Shown here piece by piece: positions 1-7,935 of a stretch of DNA of 64,000 bases. The stretch is from contig NZ_CP047117.1 of NCBI RefSeq assembly GCF_030440535.1, forward strand, positions 310,001 through 374,000, given 5' to 3'. The stretch's first letter is position 1; each line of letters begins with the position of its first letter. A program made the position numbers and the translations under genes. The notes under the pieces are model-generated. The model was not told the DNA's origin. It saw only the letters and a program-made list of their open reading frames with translations, and did not search any database. Source of the DNA: Corynebacterium capitovis DSM 44611 (GTDB taxonomy: Bacteria; Actinomycetota; Actinomycetes; Mycobacteriales; Mycobacteriaceae).

Positions 1-201
1 TTCTTAGATGTTTTCAACGGGCAATGGGATTCATTCCGTGAGTTTGCCTACACCTACGTTGTCGATGCAGGGCTGCTAACCGACGTTCCTGACGAGCTAG
101 TGCGTTACATCGACTATGACTCTTTTGCCCGCGACCTCCAACATGACTACACCGTGATGGACGCCGAGCAGCACGGCGTTTACATCTTCCGCAACTCCTA
201 A
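1..201 (+). CDS. ardA: ArdA-like antirestriction protein, C-terminal part (5' end outside window)
   Basis: An open frame runs from base 1 to the TAA at 199-201 and gives 66 residues. They include YVVDAGLLTDVPDELVRYID, then DYDSFARDL and a terminal GVYIFRNS. This is the third domain of ArdA, a DNA-mimic protein that inhibits type I restriction enzymes and protects incoming mobile DNA. ArdA is commonly carried by conjugative and mobilizable elements, which fits the relaxase genes that follow. The gene is truncated only by the window edge. It is transcribed toward the mobilisation operon and ends in a strong hairpin terminator. The acidic character (many D/E) agrees with DNA mimicry. Confidence 0.85.
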   Translation, partial: FLDVFNGQWDSFREFAYTYVVDAGLLTDVPDELVRYIDYDSFARDLQHDYTVMDAEQHGVYIFRNS

Positions 202-206
202 CTAAC

Positions 207-235
207 ACCCGCCGTAAGGCGGGTTTCTTTTTTTC
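207..235 (+). terminator. Rho-independent terminator of ardA
   Basis: A perfect 7-bp stem (ACCCGCC / GGCGGGT) with a GTAA loop is followed at once by a T-rich run to 235. It starts six bases after the ardA stop. The following stretch to 347 is C-rich and shows no gene. Confidence 0.9.
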
Positions 236-347
236 GCATTGCACGCATCGCCTGACCGTGCGATGCTCAGCTCACCACTGTGTTCACCCCCGAGAGCCGG
301 TGGTAGAACTCCGCCGCCCACACCCCCCCCTGAGGCGACGGGGTTCG

Positions 348-1325
348 TTATTTCGTCGACCGCACGAGATCCTCCAACCCCCTCCACATCCGGGTCGCGC
401 ACCATCCGAGACCCGCCACGAGCCCACCCGTCAGCGCGACTGCGAGCACGCCCCAGCCCAGCCCGGCGTACCACGTGTTCGCGTCCCATGCGCGGGTCCA
501 TAGCTCAGACATCCCGGCCCCCACACCGAGTAGGCCCAACACACCCTGGAGTGCCACACCTGTCACAGCCACTGCGGCGATGGCCACTGTCGCGGTGACC
601 GCCAGCCACACCGCGAGGCGGACCGTCACAGCCGTGCGATCCTCGATTTTTGAGACCGCAACGGAGTATTTGTCAGCGGCAGCAGTCATGCGGTCCAGGA
701 GGCGGTGCAGGCGCGCGATCAGTGTGTCGTGTGCCGCCTCCACGCGGTCCACGCTGTGGCCCACCGTCTCCTGCATCTGTGCGTAGCCCGCCCTCACCTC
801 TGCCCGCACGAGGTCCCTAATCGCCGAGCTCAAGGTCTTGCTCAGCTGCGCGGAGAGTATGCTGGATATCGCGGAGGCGGCGGTGTCGCTCAGCTGCACT
901 GGCGAGCGGCTCAGCTCCAACGTCGCCTTGTACATTGTTGCCAGATCGCTCAGTGTGTTCTGGATCGAACTCATCGCGGGCACGAGCCCGGTCGTCATCT
1001 CGACCAGAGAGGAGAGCGTTTCCGCCACTGCATGCTGCGCCTGCTGATACTCTTTTGTGCCCACTGTCGTCTGCGCGAGCGCGTGCAGCCGCGTCTCGAG
1101 CTCGCGCTGCTGCGTCGATAAGCCGCTGAGTGCCGTCTCCCACTCGTCCAGCCCCGCGATCTGAGACTCGATGTGCTCCAGTGCTGCCTCCGCCGCTGTA
1201 ATCTTCTCCGCGTCCGTCTTCCGTGCGTCTGCCAGTGCCTCCAGCGTCGCCAGAATAGGATCTACTGCTGCGGTGATCTGCTCCTCGATCTGTGTTGGTG
1301 TGATTCCGTCCCGTGCCATTGTCAT
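348..1325 (-). CDS. MobB-like coiled-coil membrane protein overlapping the relaxase gene
   Basis: This encodes 325 aa. Roughly residues 1-220 are Gln/Ala/Glu-rich and predicted helical or coiled coil. The last 100 residues carry two hydrophobic segments (around LAVWLAVTATVAIAAVAV and LGWGVLAVALTGGLVAGLGW) ending in a basic tail. Its first 509 bp lie inside the 3' end of the relaxase gene in a different frame. Overlap of mobB with mobA, and a membrane segment in MobB, are known from R1162/ColE1-type mobilisation regions, where MobB helps present the relaxosome to the type IV coupling protein. I infer the same role here from position and topology, not from sequence identity. Start could be ATG 1325 or ATG 1319; the ribosome binding site is weak (AAAAAGA). 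Confidence 0.6.
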   Translation of the reverse strand: MTMARDGITPTQIEEQITAAVDPILATLEALADARKTDAEKITAAEAALEHIESQIAGLDEWETALSGLSTQQRELETRLHALAQTTVGTKEYQQAQHAVAETLSSLVEMTTGLVPAMSSIQNTLSDLATMYKATLELSRSPVQLSDTAASAISSILSAQLSKTLSSAIRDLVRAEVRAGYAQMQETVGHSVDRVEAAHDTLIARLHRLLDRMTAAADKYSVAVSKIEDRTAVTVRLAVWLAVTATVAIAAVAVTGVALQGVLGLLGVGAGMSELWTRAWDANTWYAGLGWGVLAVALTGGLVAGLGWCATRMWRGLEDLVRSTK

Positions 1326-2322
1326 TCTTTTTCAAATTCGATTGGATATGTTGCAGTCTTGCTTCTCTAGTTCGCCGCGCCAGCTCTGCCGCATATAGCG
1401 CCTGCGCCTCAGCGACACGGTCCTGGATGCCGTCGAGCGTGTAGTCCGGCCCCAACTTTGAGCCCGCCGCCGCCGCTTTTCTCGTGCGCTTACCTGTCGA
1501 GTACGTCACAGCGGCACCGTCCTCATCGACCAGCGCGAGGCTCACACCAACACCCCGCGTACCCTCGGTCACCCGGATCGACACACCGCGCTCGGGTGCG
1601 ATCCGTCGCGCCATCTCCCACCCGGACGCGGGATCCGGGGACGCCTGTACCCGTTCGTCGTTGAGAAGATCATCGACGCGCGATCGTAGGTAGCTTGCCC
1701 ACGTATCAGGCCCGATTTCATGTAGCGACAAACCCTCGGCACTGATGGTCCGACCCGCCTGCCGGGCTTTGCGCTCTGCCTGTGTTAGGGCCACACCCTC
1801 GCTCTCGCGGCTGAGCACGCGCATCCCGTGCTCGCGCATCAGTGCATCATTCTCGACCCTTACCGCGTGCCAGTTGCCGCAATTCTTAGGTGCTGCGAGG
1901 CCTGTCGAAACATTGTGGTTCAGGATTACAAGATGGTTATGCACGCATCCCGACGCACCATCGGTATGCGTCGCCACTAACACCGGGGAGTCCGGCGCGA
2001 GGCGACCTGCGAGCTCAACACCTAGCGCGTTCGCACGCTCCACATCGACGAGGCTGTCGCCATCCAGCTCGTCGCGCGCCCACGACTGGACGATGAGCAA
2101 CGCTTGATTCGTCCTGTGCCCGGACGCAGGCCTGAGCAGTGCCCGCCCCTCGTCGATCCACGACAGCACGGCATGACGATCGTGCCGCGCGGGACCCACC
2201 CCGACGATGCTCAGCGAGGCCGCGCGCACCTCGCCTCTGCGCGCAGCCTGGCGCGTGCCGTAGGCGGCGTAGATAACTGCGGCTGCGACGTCCTTCGACC
2301 TATCCACCGTCACGACGGACAT
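817..2322 (-). CDS. mobA: MobA/VirD2-type (MOBP) relaxase
   Basis: With the ATG at 2322 (MSVVTVDRSK) the protein has 501 aa; longer open frame upstream runs through mobC and is a shadow. The N-terminal ~250 residues are the relaxase domain. An early Tyr is present in AAYG, and the metal-binding motif reads HTDGASGCVHNHLVILNHN with His119, His128 and His130. Relaxases nick oriT on one strand, stay bound through a tyrosine and pilot the strand into a recipient cell through another element's secretion system. The C-terminal 170 residues are low-complexity, Arg/Asp/Gly-rich and overlap the MobB-like gene. The start overlaps the end of mobC by 23 bp, so the two are translationally coupled. No VirB/VirD4 genes are seen, so the element is mobilizable, not self-transmissible, as far as visible. 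Confidence 0.85.
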   Translation of the reverse strand: MSVVTVDRSKDVAAAVIYAAYGTRQAARRGEVRAASLSIVGVGPARHDRHAVLSWIDEGRALLRPASGHRTNQALLIVQSWARDELDGDSLVDVERANALGVELAGRLAPDSPVLVATHTDGASGCVHNHLVILNHNVSTGLAAPKNCGNWHAVRVENDALMREHGMRVLSRESEGVALTQAERKARQAGRTISAEGLSLHEIGPDTWASYLRSRVDDLLNDERVQASPDPASGWEMARRIAPERGVSIRVTEGTRGVGVSLALVDEDGAAVTYSTGKRTRKAAAAGSKLGPDYTLDGIQDRVAEAQALYAAELARRTREARLQHIQSNLKKNDNGTGRNHTNTDRGADHRSSRSYSGDAGGTGRRTEDGRGEDYSGGGSTGAHRVSDRGAGRVGDGTQRLIDAAARARDAAARARADDSGHKRVSAGAACSGGNALLSGRDDDRARARDEFDPEHTERSGNNVQGDVGAEPLASAAERHRRLRDIQHTLRAAEQDLELGD

Positions 2323-2671
2323 CGCCGACCACCCCCTCGAGCTCCTCCAGTGCAACGTAAACCATCCGAAGCTGCTCGATGATTGTCGCTGCGTCGAGCT
2401 CAGCGCCAGCGGCATTGAGAGCCCGCGACGCTTGATTGACATTAACTCCGATGCGCCGCACCTCCATGCGCAGAGCGTGCAGTGCAGCCACCTGCTCCGG
2501 GTCAGTCTGCGAGCGTTCTGCCCACCCTGTCGGCAGACGGTCTGAGAGTGTTTCCACAGCCCCACGCACCACCTCAGCGGCGGGCACACCGAGCGCCCGT
2601 GATGCCGCCGACACTGTGTTCCACTGCTCCGCCGTGAGGCGCACAGTCATCCGTCTCGCTACGTCTAACAT
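2300..2671 (-). CDS. mobC: MobC-like relaxosome accessory protein
   Basis: This gene encodes 123 aa. It starts MLDVARRMTVRLTAEQWNTV, a ribbon-helix-helix-like beginning, followed by helices containing RRIGVNVNQASRALN, the conserved core of bacterial mobilisation protein MobC. Such proteins bind oriT and open the duplex so that the relaxase can nick. It lies directly upstream of, and overlaps, the relaxase gene, the usual order. The 5' side contains inverted repeats that could be its binding sites. Confidence 0.85.
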   Translation of the reverse strand: MLDVARRMTVRLTAEQWNTVSAASRALGVPAAEVVRGAVETLSDRLPTGWAERSQTDPEQVAALHALRMEVRRIGVNVNQASRALNAAGAELDAATIIEQLRMVYVALEELEGVVGDVRRDGG

Positions 2672-2936
2672 GTCCTACCCTCCTCGTTCGACTGTGCTCA
2701 CGCTTCTAGCTGTTCCGGCACTGCCGCGCCGGAACAGGGCCTCATGTTCCTTGCACGGCCTGAGCGACCCCGTCTCCCAGATCACTGCGTGATCCGTGAG
2801 CGCTGGCATCGTCAGCCACGGCTGCAGAACATGAGGGGCAAGCATCACCCTGAGCACCTCGCCTGCGGCTCAGTGCTCTCGGCCCTAACGGGCCGACCGG
2901 GTGAGCTTGCCGGGGGTCTACGACCCCCTGGACCCC
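2672..2936. other. Candidate oriT / relaxosome region with several inverted repeats
   Basis: This 265-bp non-coding stretch lies immediately upstream of mobC, where oriT is expected. It holds three perfect inverted repeats: CTGTTCCGGC / GCCGGAACAG at 2710-2719 and 2728-2737 (8-nt loop), GATCAC / GTGATC at 2780-2785 and 2789-2794 (3-nt loop), and TCGGCCC / GGGCCGA at 2879-2885 and 2890-2896 (4-nt loop). I cannot identify the nic site. The region should also contain the promoter for the mob operon. A 60-codon open frame here has no coding character and is not called. Confidence 0.5.
2710..2737. repeat. 10-bp perfect inverted repeat upstream of mobC
   Basis: Arms CTGTTCCGGC (2710-2719) and GCCGGAACAG (2728-2737) are separated by 8 nt. 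The repeat sits 39 bp before the mobC start and is the strongest single candidate for the oriT core hairpin or a MobC operator. Confidence 0.6.
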
Positions 2937-3284
2937 CTAGCCCCACGGTGCGCCGTGGGGCTGATCCGGCTCGCCGAGCCCACCATCCTCCGACGCTGAC
3001 ACGTCGTTGGCTGGGGCCCCGTCATCGCCTCCGGATTGCTCGTCACTGGCGCTGTCACTGGCGCCGCCCTCTTCGAGGCCGACAGCGACGAGCAGCTCCG
3101 CGAGCGGACGTTCGCGGTATGCGTGCCACCGCGAACGCGGTGACACGCTCGACGCCTCCAGCACCTCGCCCAGGGCGAGGAGCATCTCGCGGCGCTCCTC
3201 GGCCTCACGACGCTCAGCTTCTTCGCGCGCCTCCTGCTGTTTGCGGAGGCGTGCTACAGCAGTAGAGACAGAACTTTTCGACAT
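2937..3284 (-). CDS. Small coiled-coil element protein, unknown function
   Basis: This gene encodes 115 aa. The first ~45 residues begin MSKSSVSTAVARLRKQQ and continue as a highly charged Glu/Arg helix; residues 60-75 are a short ordered stretch (RPLAELLVAVGLEEGG); the rest is acidic and Ser/Gly-rich, probably disordered. I recognise no family. The start lies 2 bp after the stop of the upstream coiled-coil gene, so the two form an operon. The stop codon is embedded in a hairpin (see 2939-2962). A role in mobilisation or maintenance is only a guess from context. Confidence 0.55.
   Translation of the reverse strand: MSKSSVSTAVARLRKQQEAREEAERREAEERREMLLALGEVLEASSVSPRSRWHAYRERPLAELLVAVGLEEGGASDSASDEQSGGDDGAPANDVSASEDGGLGEPDQPHGAPWG
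2939..2962 (-). terminator. Hairpin at the stop codon, possible terminator
   Basis: Perfect 10-bp arms AGCCCCACGG / CCGTGGGGCT with a 4-nt loop overlap the stop codon of the small coiled-coil gene. No T-run follows on the minus strand, so it may be a weak or Rho-aided terminator or an RNA-stabilising hairpin. Confidence 0.4.
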
Positions 3285-3286
3285 GA

Positions 3287-4060
3287 TTAAAACTCCATTT
3301 CGTAGGACGTTGATTTCTTAGGCTGCGCCGCACGCGGGGCGTGCGGTGTTCGCGATGGCGTGGCTGAGACTGTCTTTTTCTGCTCCACCACGGGGGCGGC
3401 ACGCCGTGCCTCTAGCGTCTCCATGAGGTCACCAATCGCATCCGATGCGCCGCCCTGTGGGGGCACACCCGGAGCTCTATCGGCCTGAGAGCGCAGATCG
3501 TCCGCACCCACTTTCGCGCGCTCGGAGAGCTCCACATAGTTCACAGGCGCAGGGGCCCCTGCACCTGCCGAGAGCACCCGATCACGACGTGCCTCCACGA
3601 TTTCCGCTACATGGTCGCGCGCACGTGTCACGCGTCGATCGTCTGCGGGGAGCAGGCCTCGATCACATGCGCCGAGGGCCGCGAGGTCGCTCTCCCACAC
3701 CTTGAGTTCGTCTTCGATCACACCCCGGGAGACACCGTGCAGACTGCCCTCCGCGACCTCTGCGAGGTACACGCCGCGCGCGTCGAGATGGTCGCACACA
3801 GCCTGTACCGTCTCGCCGGTGAAGCGACGGTGCGCCTCCGCCTTGGCCGCATCGATCTGGCGCTGTGTTTTCACGTCCCAACGCTGCTCGAACCGACGCG
3901 CTCGTTGTTCAGCCTCGCGTTGCTGTTTTTCTTGTGCACGCTGCCGCTCTCGCTCAGCGCGCTGGCGGGCCTGCTCTTCCCGCTCCTCGATCTGCTGGCG
4001 AGCCGTGATGTACACCATCACCGCAACGGCGATGGCCTCGCCCAATCCGGTACCTGACAT
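3287..4060 (-). CDS. Membrane-anchored coiled-coil protein, unknown function
   Basis: The product has 257 aa. It opens with a short hydrophobic segment (GLGEAIAVAVMVYITA, residues 5-20), then about 50 residues of almost pure Glu/Arg/Gln coiled coil, then a helical middle part (residues 75-160) and a basic, Pro/Ala-rich tail. One N-terminal membrane anchor followed by a coiled coil suggests a scaffold at the membrane. No known family was recognised. It is first in a two-gene unit with the downstream 115-aa protein and lies within the mobile element, between the DUF3223/polymerase operon and the mobilisation genes. Confidence 0.55.
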   Translation of the reverse strand: MSGTGLGEAIAVAVMVYITARQQIEEREEQARQRAERERQRAQEKQQREAEQRARRFEQRWDVKTQRQIDAAKAEAHRRFTGETVQAVCDHLDARGVYLAEVAEGSLHGVSRGVIEDELKVWESDLAALGACDRGLLPADDRRVTRARDHVAEIVEARRDRVLSAGAGAPAPVNYVELSERAKVGADDLRSQADRAPGVPPQGGASDAIGDLMETLEARRAAPVVEQKKTVSATPSRTPHAPRAAQPKKSTSYEMEF

Positions 4061-4139
4061 TTCTAGCTCCTTACTCGGTAGTTTTTCTGTTTATGGGTAC
4101 ACAACCACCGTGGTGGTGGGCGCGTGCGGTTGTAACCGA

Positions 4140-4430
4140 TCATCGGAGCGCCCCTACACACTGTTTGATGGAAAAGTTGTCCACAGTGCCGTCCACACGG
4201 CGAAAATTGAAGTGGCGGTGACCGTACTCCCCAAGTCCGATGAACACGCCACTGAGACCCGCACCGATCTTGTCTTCGGCAAAAGGGTGATGCGTTAACA
4301 GGTCGCGGATGAATACCTCGTCTGGCCCAAAGATCGGAAGCTTCGGCGGCCAGCGACGTAACACGACACGAGCGTGCTCAGTGACAGCTTTCTTGGTGGG
4401 GAAGTCGATTCCACCGACACGATAAGTCAT
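4140..4430 (-). CDS. DUF3223 family protein
   Basis: The product has 96 aa. Visible features fit DUF3223: an N-terminal GIDFPTKKAVTEHARVVL, then DEVFIRDLLTHHPFAEDKIG, then FRRVDGTVDNFSIKQCV. Its biochemical role in bacteria is unknown to me; a related fold occurs in the C-terminal region of plant RNA polymerase IV/V subunits. The start codon shares one base with the polymerase stop (TAATG), so translation is probably coupled to the polymerase. That suggests work with the polymerase or its DNA, which is inference. Confidence 0.6.
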   Translation of the reverse strand: MTYRVGGIDFPTKKAVTEHARVVLRRWPPKLPIFGPDEVFIRDLLTHHPFAEDKIGAGLSGVFIGLGEYGHRHFNFRRVDGTVDNFSIKQCVGALR

Positions 4431-7400
4431 TACGCAACACCTTCTTCCTCGTCGACGCCTTCGAACGGATCGACGATCGTCATCTCTTCGACAAACGGCC
4501 TGATCTCGTCCAGTTCCACTTCTATCTGCCGCTCTGCTTTCGACCGCGCGTGGTGCCAGAAACGTTCACGGGGGCGTGGCAGACCAAAACACTCGAAGGC
4601 GTCCAGTCGCTCCGCCAGTGAGCGTCCAGGGGCAAGCCATGGGATGTTGATGACACCCTGCCTGTGTGCAATGACGATCCCCTTGGAGATGCGTTCCAAT
4701 CGTTCTTGCTCAGCGATGCGACCGTCCTCATCGAGCAGACGGTCTAACCTCTCGAAGTAGTCCAGCCACTGCTCACGTGTGCGCCGTACAGGTGATCGTG
4801 TCCAGACGGTCTGGCCTGAGTCTTCATCATGGCGTTTCAACCCCTTGTCGATGGATCGACCTAATTTGCAATCCTCAGGCGTATCCCACGGCACGGTGTG
4901 CACGTGTGCGACTTCCCACTTCTGACCATCGATGATCACGAAGTCAGCAGTCATACCGTCGGGGATGGGACGACGCTTGCGGTCGAACTCGATGGTGAGT
5001 TCTTTGTCTACGACCTTTGGAGCGAAGTCCAACCGACCTTCAATCCGGCTGAGTTCGCGCAGGGATGGAAAAGCCTTCATAGACATCGGTAGCGCACCTT
5101 CTCGGGTGACGAGAAGGTTGTACATATAATCGCGATCTTCCTGCGAGTCCTCAACGATGTGACAAGGCAATTTGTAACCGCCGTGCGCCAGCACACCACC
5201 AGGTTGGCGCGAGAAGTTGGCACGAGTTGTGACGTTGTAAAGATCTGACTGCTGATGCTTTTGCTCCCACATCTCGCGTGAACCAGTCAGCGCCTCACGA
5301 GCCCCACGCCAAATCTCGCCTAGTCCAAGTTGGTCGAGAGCATCTACGATATCGAGTGGAGCGTTGGTGATGAACCCGTCGGTCGTGCATGAGGGGGTCG
5401 AGTACCCAGCGGCGTGAAGTGCGTTGAGCGTGAGTAGTAGAATTGCCCGCACAAGTGCTGTCGTGTACGCCGCGTGATACGGCGACGTGATCGCGCTTCC
5501 GCCGACTTCTTCATGCTCTTGTGCCCAAGCGTTCCAGCCTGATTGCCCCATCACACCCTGTGCAAGTTTTCCGTAGGGACTGTTGGCCATGAGCTTGATG
5601 ATGTCTTGCTCGAAGGATTTGGGACCAAACTCCTTCTTTGCACGCGCCCGATCATCAAGCAGTTGCTTGAAGGCTTTGCGCAGTAGGCGCGAAGGGACAC
5701 CGTCTTCCTTAACCAACACACGCCCGAAGTGACCGATCTGACAGGTGACTTCAGCACCGAGCATTAGCGCAGCCCAAATCTCGGGAGCACTTGCCCAAAC
5801 CCCGTGCCCCTCGCCACTGGAGCGTGTGTACACCATAGAACCGTCAACAGGCACAGGGATGGTTGGGAACGCGACAGTCTCGGGGAAGGTGAAGCTGACG
5901 AAACCCACAAACGGCGTCAGCGGCCCCCACTCATCAAAGTCGTTCTGGGACAGTTGGTGATTGTTTACCGTACGACTGATGACACCGTCTTTGTGTCGAT
6001 AGTCAACATCGAGAACGCAGCTGGCCGACGTTGGATAACAACTTTGTAAATCGAAGTCGTATGTCGGGAATGAGAATATTCCTAGCTCAGCAGACATATT
6101 GTAACCGCCTCGGAAGCTGTTAGCGCAGGCATGCAGCCAAGTCGCTGCAGCGCCGTCAAGAGGCTGTAACTCCCGCTTGCGGTAGTAATCCAAGTGATTC
6201 TCGACTCCCGGTTCTGGGATGTCGTCGTCCTTCTCGACTTCGACGAGACCGCCGAAGACAGCGTTGAAGGCTTTCGACCCACCACCGAGTTCTTTCTTAA
6301 CGATTTCCTTTACAGAGCGTGCGGCACCGGTAGGGAGCGTCAATGGCAGCTCAGCACCATCGCCGTAGACGGCGCAGGCATATTCGAGTGCAATGATGGC
6401 ATCGTTGGCAGCGTAATCGAGGAAGTCAACAGGGTGTTGTTCCCAGTATTCGTCCATCCGCTCAATCCATCCGTCGGGGATAGTCAGCTTGGAAACTCCA
6501 ACAGAATCACCCAGTACCGCCAGGGGACGAGCACCAGAATGAGCCATGGTGTCACGGATGCTCAATGCCACAGGACGCGCCCATCGATGGTTGGCACCGT
6601 CAAGCACCAGATGAATTGGTTTCGGGGAGACAACACCCCCGCTAGCACTTATCACAGCACGCAAAACATCGACTAGGTCGCGTTCCAGCCAGCGCGCCCG
6701 TTTACCCTCAACACCGGGAGCCTTTGTCAGAACTTTCTGCGTGTCAGATCTGCCTGGATAACACTCTCCCCAAGTGTTGAGCATTTTCCGCTTGTCAACA
6801 AATGTCGTGAGGTCGGCGGGTTGATAGTGTGCGACCAAAGTGATTGGCAACGCACTTGCTTTCACACCCCGGCGTTTCTTAAACCACCAGCTTGGATGTT
6901 TCTTCCCGTCGCCGCCGACCACTTCGGACCGCGACACACCCTGAGACTTCCACCCACGCGCCAACGGATGCTTGTGCAACTCGAAGGTCGTGATAGCAAG
7001 GTTTAGAGCTTTCTCAAACGACAACCGGGCTACACGAGAACCCCGAGGCCCGTCGTAGTCGAGTGGAATGACAACAGACAAACGAAGTTTTGACGTATCC
7101 ACTGGGTCGAGCGCGGTGAACTGATACGAGACAATCTTCCTCGCACTGACAGCGTCTTCACCGATCCAACCTAACTCCGCATCGAAGCGCTCGACGTTGA
7201 CGAATTCTGTGTCAAACCCAATGACGATGCTTTCCCGACCAGTCGACATCGCTGAGACGCTCGGGTAGCTACGGAAGTCTCCCGCCGTACTACGTGAAGA
7301 CCTCGCCACAGTCTTCGTCAAGACAGCGAATCGCGCCGGATACTTCTTACTTGTCGCTGAGTCCGTAACGATCTCCACTTCCCACCCAACGGCGGCAGCG

Positions 7401-7660
7401 GCTTCAATTGGGGGGTCCCCATACGCAACTGCCGCCGTTGCTGTCTGAGCTGCGGTTTTATCGGTGCCCGGCGTGCGGATAAGGTCTATTTTTAACGCTT
7501 CGGTGTCTTTTCCGGACGGCTGAAACGACCCGTTTTCATGGTGTTCGTTACGTTCAAAGACTAGGTTTTCCGCAGCCGAAATGCTAGGTTTGTTAACAGA
7601 ATCTGCAACTTCGACGTCCTTGTTGACAGCATCGACAGGGGCGTTTTTCTTGTCCGTCAC
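4430..7660 (-). CDS. polB: Family B DNA polymerase, pipolin (piPolB)-like
   Basis: The product has 1076 aa. Residues 1-140 are a poorly conserved extension. An exonuclease domain follows, with Exo I FDTEF (Asp150, Glu152), an Exo II-like LVAHYQPADLTTF near 275-287 and an Exo III-like DFLDYAANDA near 412-421. The polymerase domain has motif A DLQSCYP (Asp537), motif B KLMANSPYGK (689-698) and motif C TTDG (Asp761). Most family B enzymes have DTDS at motif C; as I recall, the primer-independent piPolB group carries a TDG form. Protein-primed (phi29-like) enzymes are the main alternative, but no terminal-protein gene precedes it. It overlaps the upstream HTH gene by 4 bp and the downstream DUF3223 gene by 1 bp. 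Its likely role is replication of the element. Confidence 0.85.
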   Translation of the reverse strand: MTDKKNAPVDAVNKDVEVADSVNKPSISAAENLVFERNEHHENGSFQPSGKDTEALKIDLIRTPGTDKTAAQTATAAVAYGDPPIEAAAAVGWEVEIVTDSATSKKYPARFAVLTKTVARSSRSTAGDFRSYPSVSAMSTGRESIVIGFDTEFVNVERFDAELGWIGEDAVSARKIVSYQFTALDPVDTSKLRLSVVIPLDYDGPRGSRVARLSFEKALNLAITTFELHKHPLARGWKSQGVSRSEVVGGDGKKHPSWWFKKRRGVKASALPITLVAHYQPADLTTFVDKRKMLNTWGECYPGRSDTQKVLTKAPGVEGKRARWLERDLVDVLRAVISASGGVVSPKPIHLVLDGANHRWARPVALSIRDTMAHSGARPLAVLGDSVGVSKLTIPDGWIERMDEYWEQHPVDFLDYAANDAIIALEYACAVYGDGAELPLTLPTGAARSVKEIVKKELGGGSKAFNAVFGGLVEVEKDDDIPEPGVENHLDYYRKRELQPLDGAAATWLHACANSFRGGYNMSAELGIFSFPTYDFDLQSCYPTSASCVLDVDYRHKDGVISRTVNNHQLSQNDFDEWGPLTPFVGFVSFTFPETVAFPTIPVPVDGSMVYTRSSGEGHGVWASAPEIWAALMLGAEVTCQIGHFGRVLVKEDGVPSRLLRKAFKQLLDDRARAKKEFGPKSFEQDIIKLMANSPYGKLAQGVMGQSGWNAWAQEHEEVGGSAITSPYHAAYTTALVRAILLLTLNALHAAGYSTPSCTTDGFITNAPLDIVDALDQLGLGEIWRGAREALTGSREMWEQKHQQSDLYNVTTRANFSRQPGGVLAHGGYKLPCHIVEDSQEDRDYMYNLLVTREGALPMSMKAFPSLRELSRIEGRLDFAPKVVDKELTIEFDRKRRPIPDGMTADFVIIDGQKWEVAHVHTVPWDTPEDCKLGRSIDKGLKRHDEDSGQTVWTRSPVRRTREQWLDYFERLDRLLDEDGRIAEQERLERISKGIVIAHRQGVINIPWLAPGRSLAERLDAFECFGLPRPRERFWHHARSKAERQIEVELDEIRPFVEEMTIVDPFEGVDEEEGVA

Positions 7661-7935
7661 GCCGACGCACCCCCAACGAGCACGCCGACGAGGCGGCGAC
7701 GCTGGTCATCGGTGAAATGGGGTGCGGCGTCGACGAATTTTTCGACGAAACTATCGATGTCTACGTACGCATCCAGATCCTCTCGCCGATACACCACGCT
7801 CCTGCCCTTCTTGGTGAAGGTGGGAGACTGTCCGTTGGCGCGGCGCTTTTCTAGCGTACGAGGGCTGCAGCCTGTATATTTGGCTGCTTCTGCTGTTGTG
7901 AAAAAATCCTTGTCAGGCGGGAAAGGAGAAGGCAC
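7657..7935 (-). CDS. Small HTH protein, excisionase/MerR-type fold
   Basis: The product has 92 aa. Residues 10-55 (DFFTTAEAAKYTGCSPRTLEKRR, then GRSVVYRREDLDAYVD) form the winged-helix pattern of excisionase-family and HTH_17 proteins. The C-terminal third (FVEKFVDAAPHFTDDQRRRL) is helical. Its stop overlaps the polymerase start by 4 bp. It could control excision, repress the polymerase operon, or both. It is the first gene of the operon, so it may be autoregulatory. Confidence 0.7.
   Translation of the reverse strand: MPSPFPPDKDFFTTAEAAKYTGCSPRTLEKRRANGQSPTFTKKGRSVVYRREDLDAYVDIDSFVEKFVDAAPHFTDDQRRRLVGVLVGGASA

Noticed and set aside
2323..2589. N-terminal extension of the relaxase frame
   Set aside because: The first 89 codons overlap mobC completely and do not resemble a relaxase; the domain begins at the ATG at 2322.
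7657..7935. Terminal protein for protein-primed replication
   Set aside because: The 92-aa product is a clear HTH/excisionase-like protein, too short and of the wrong fold.
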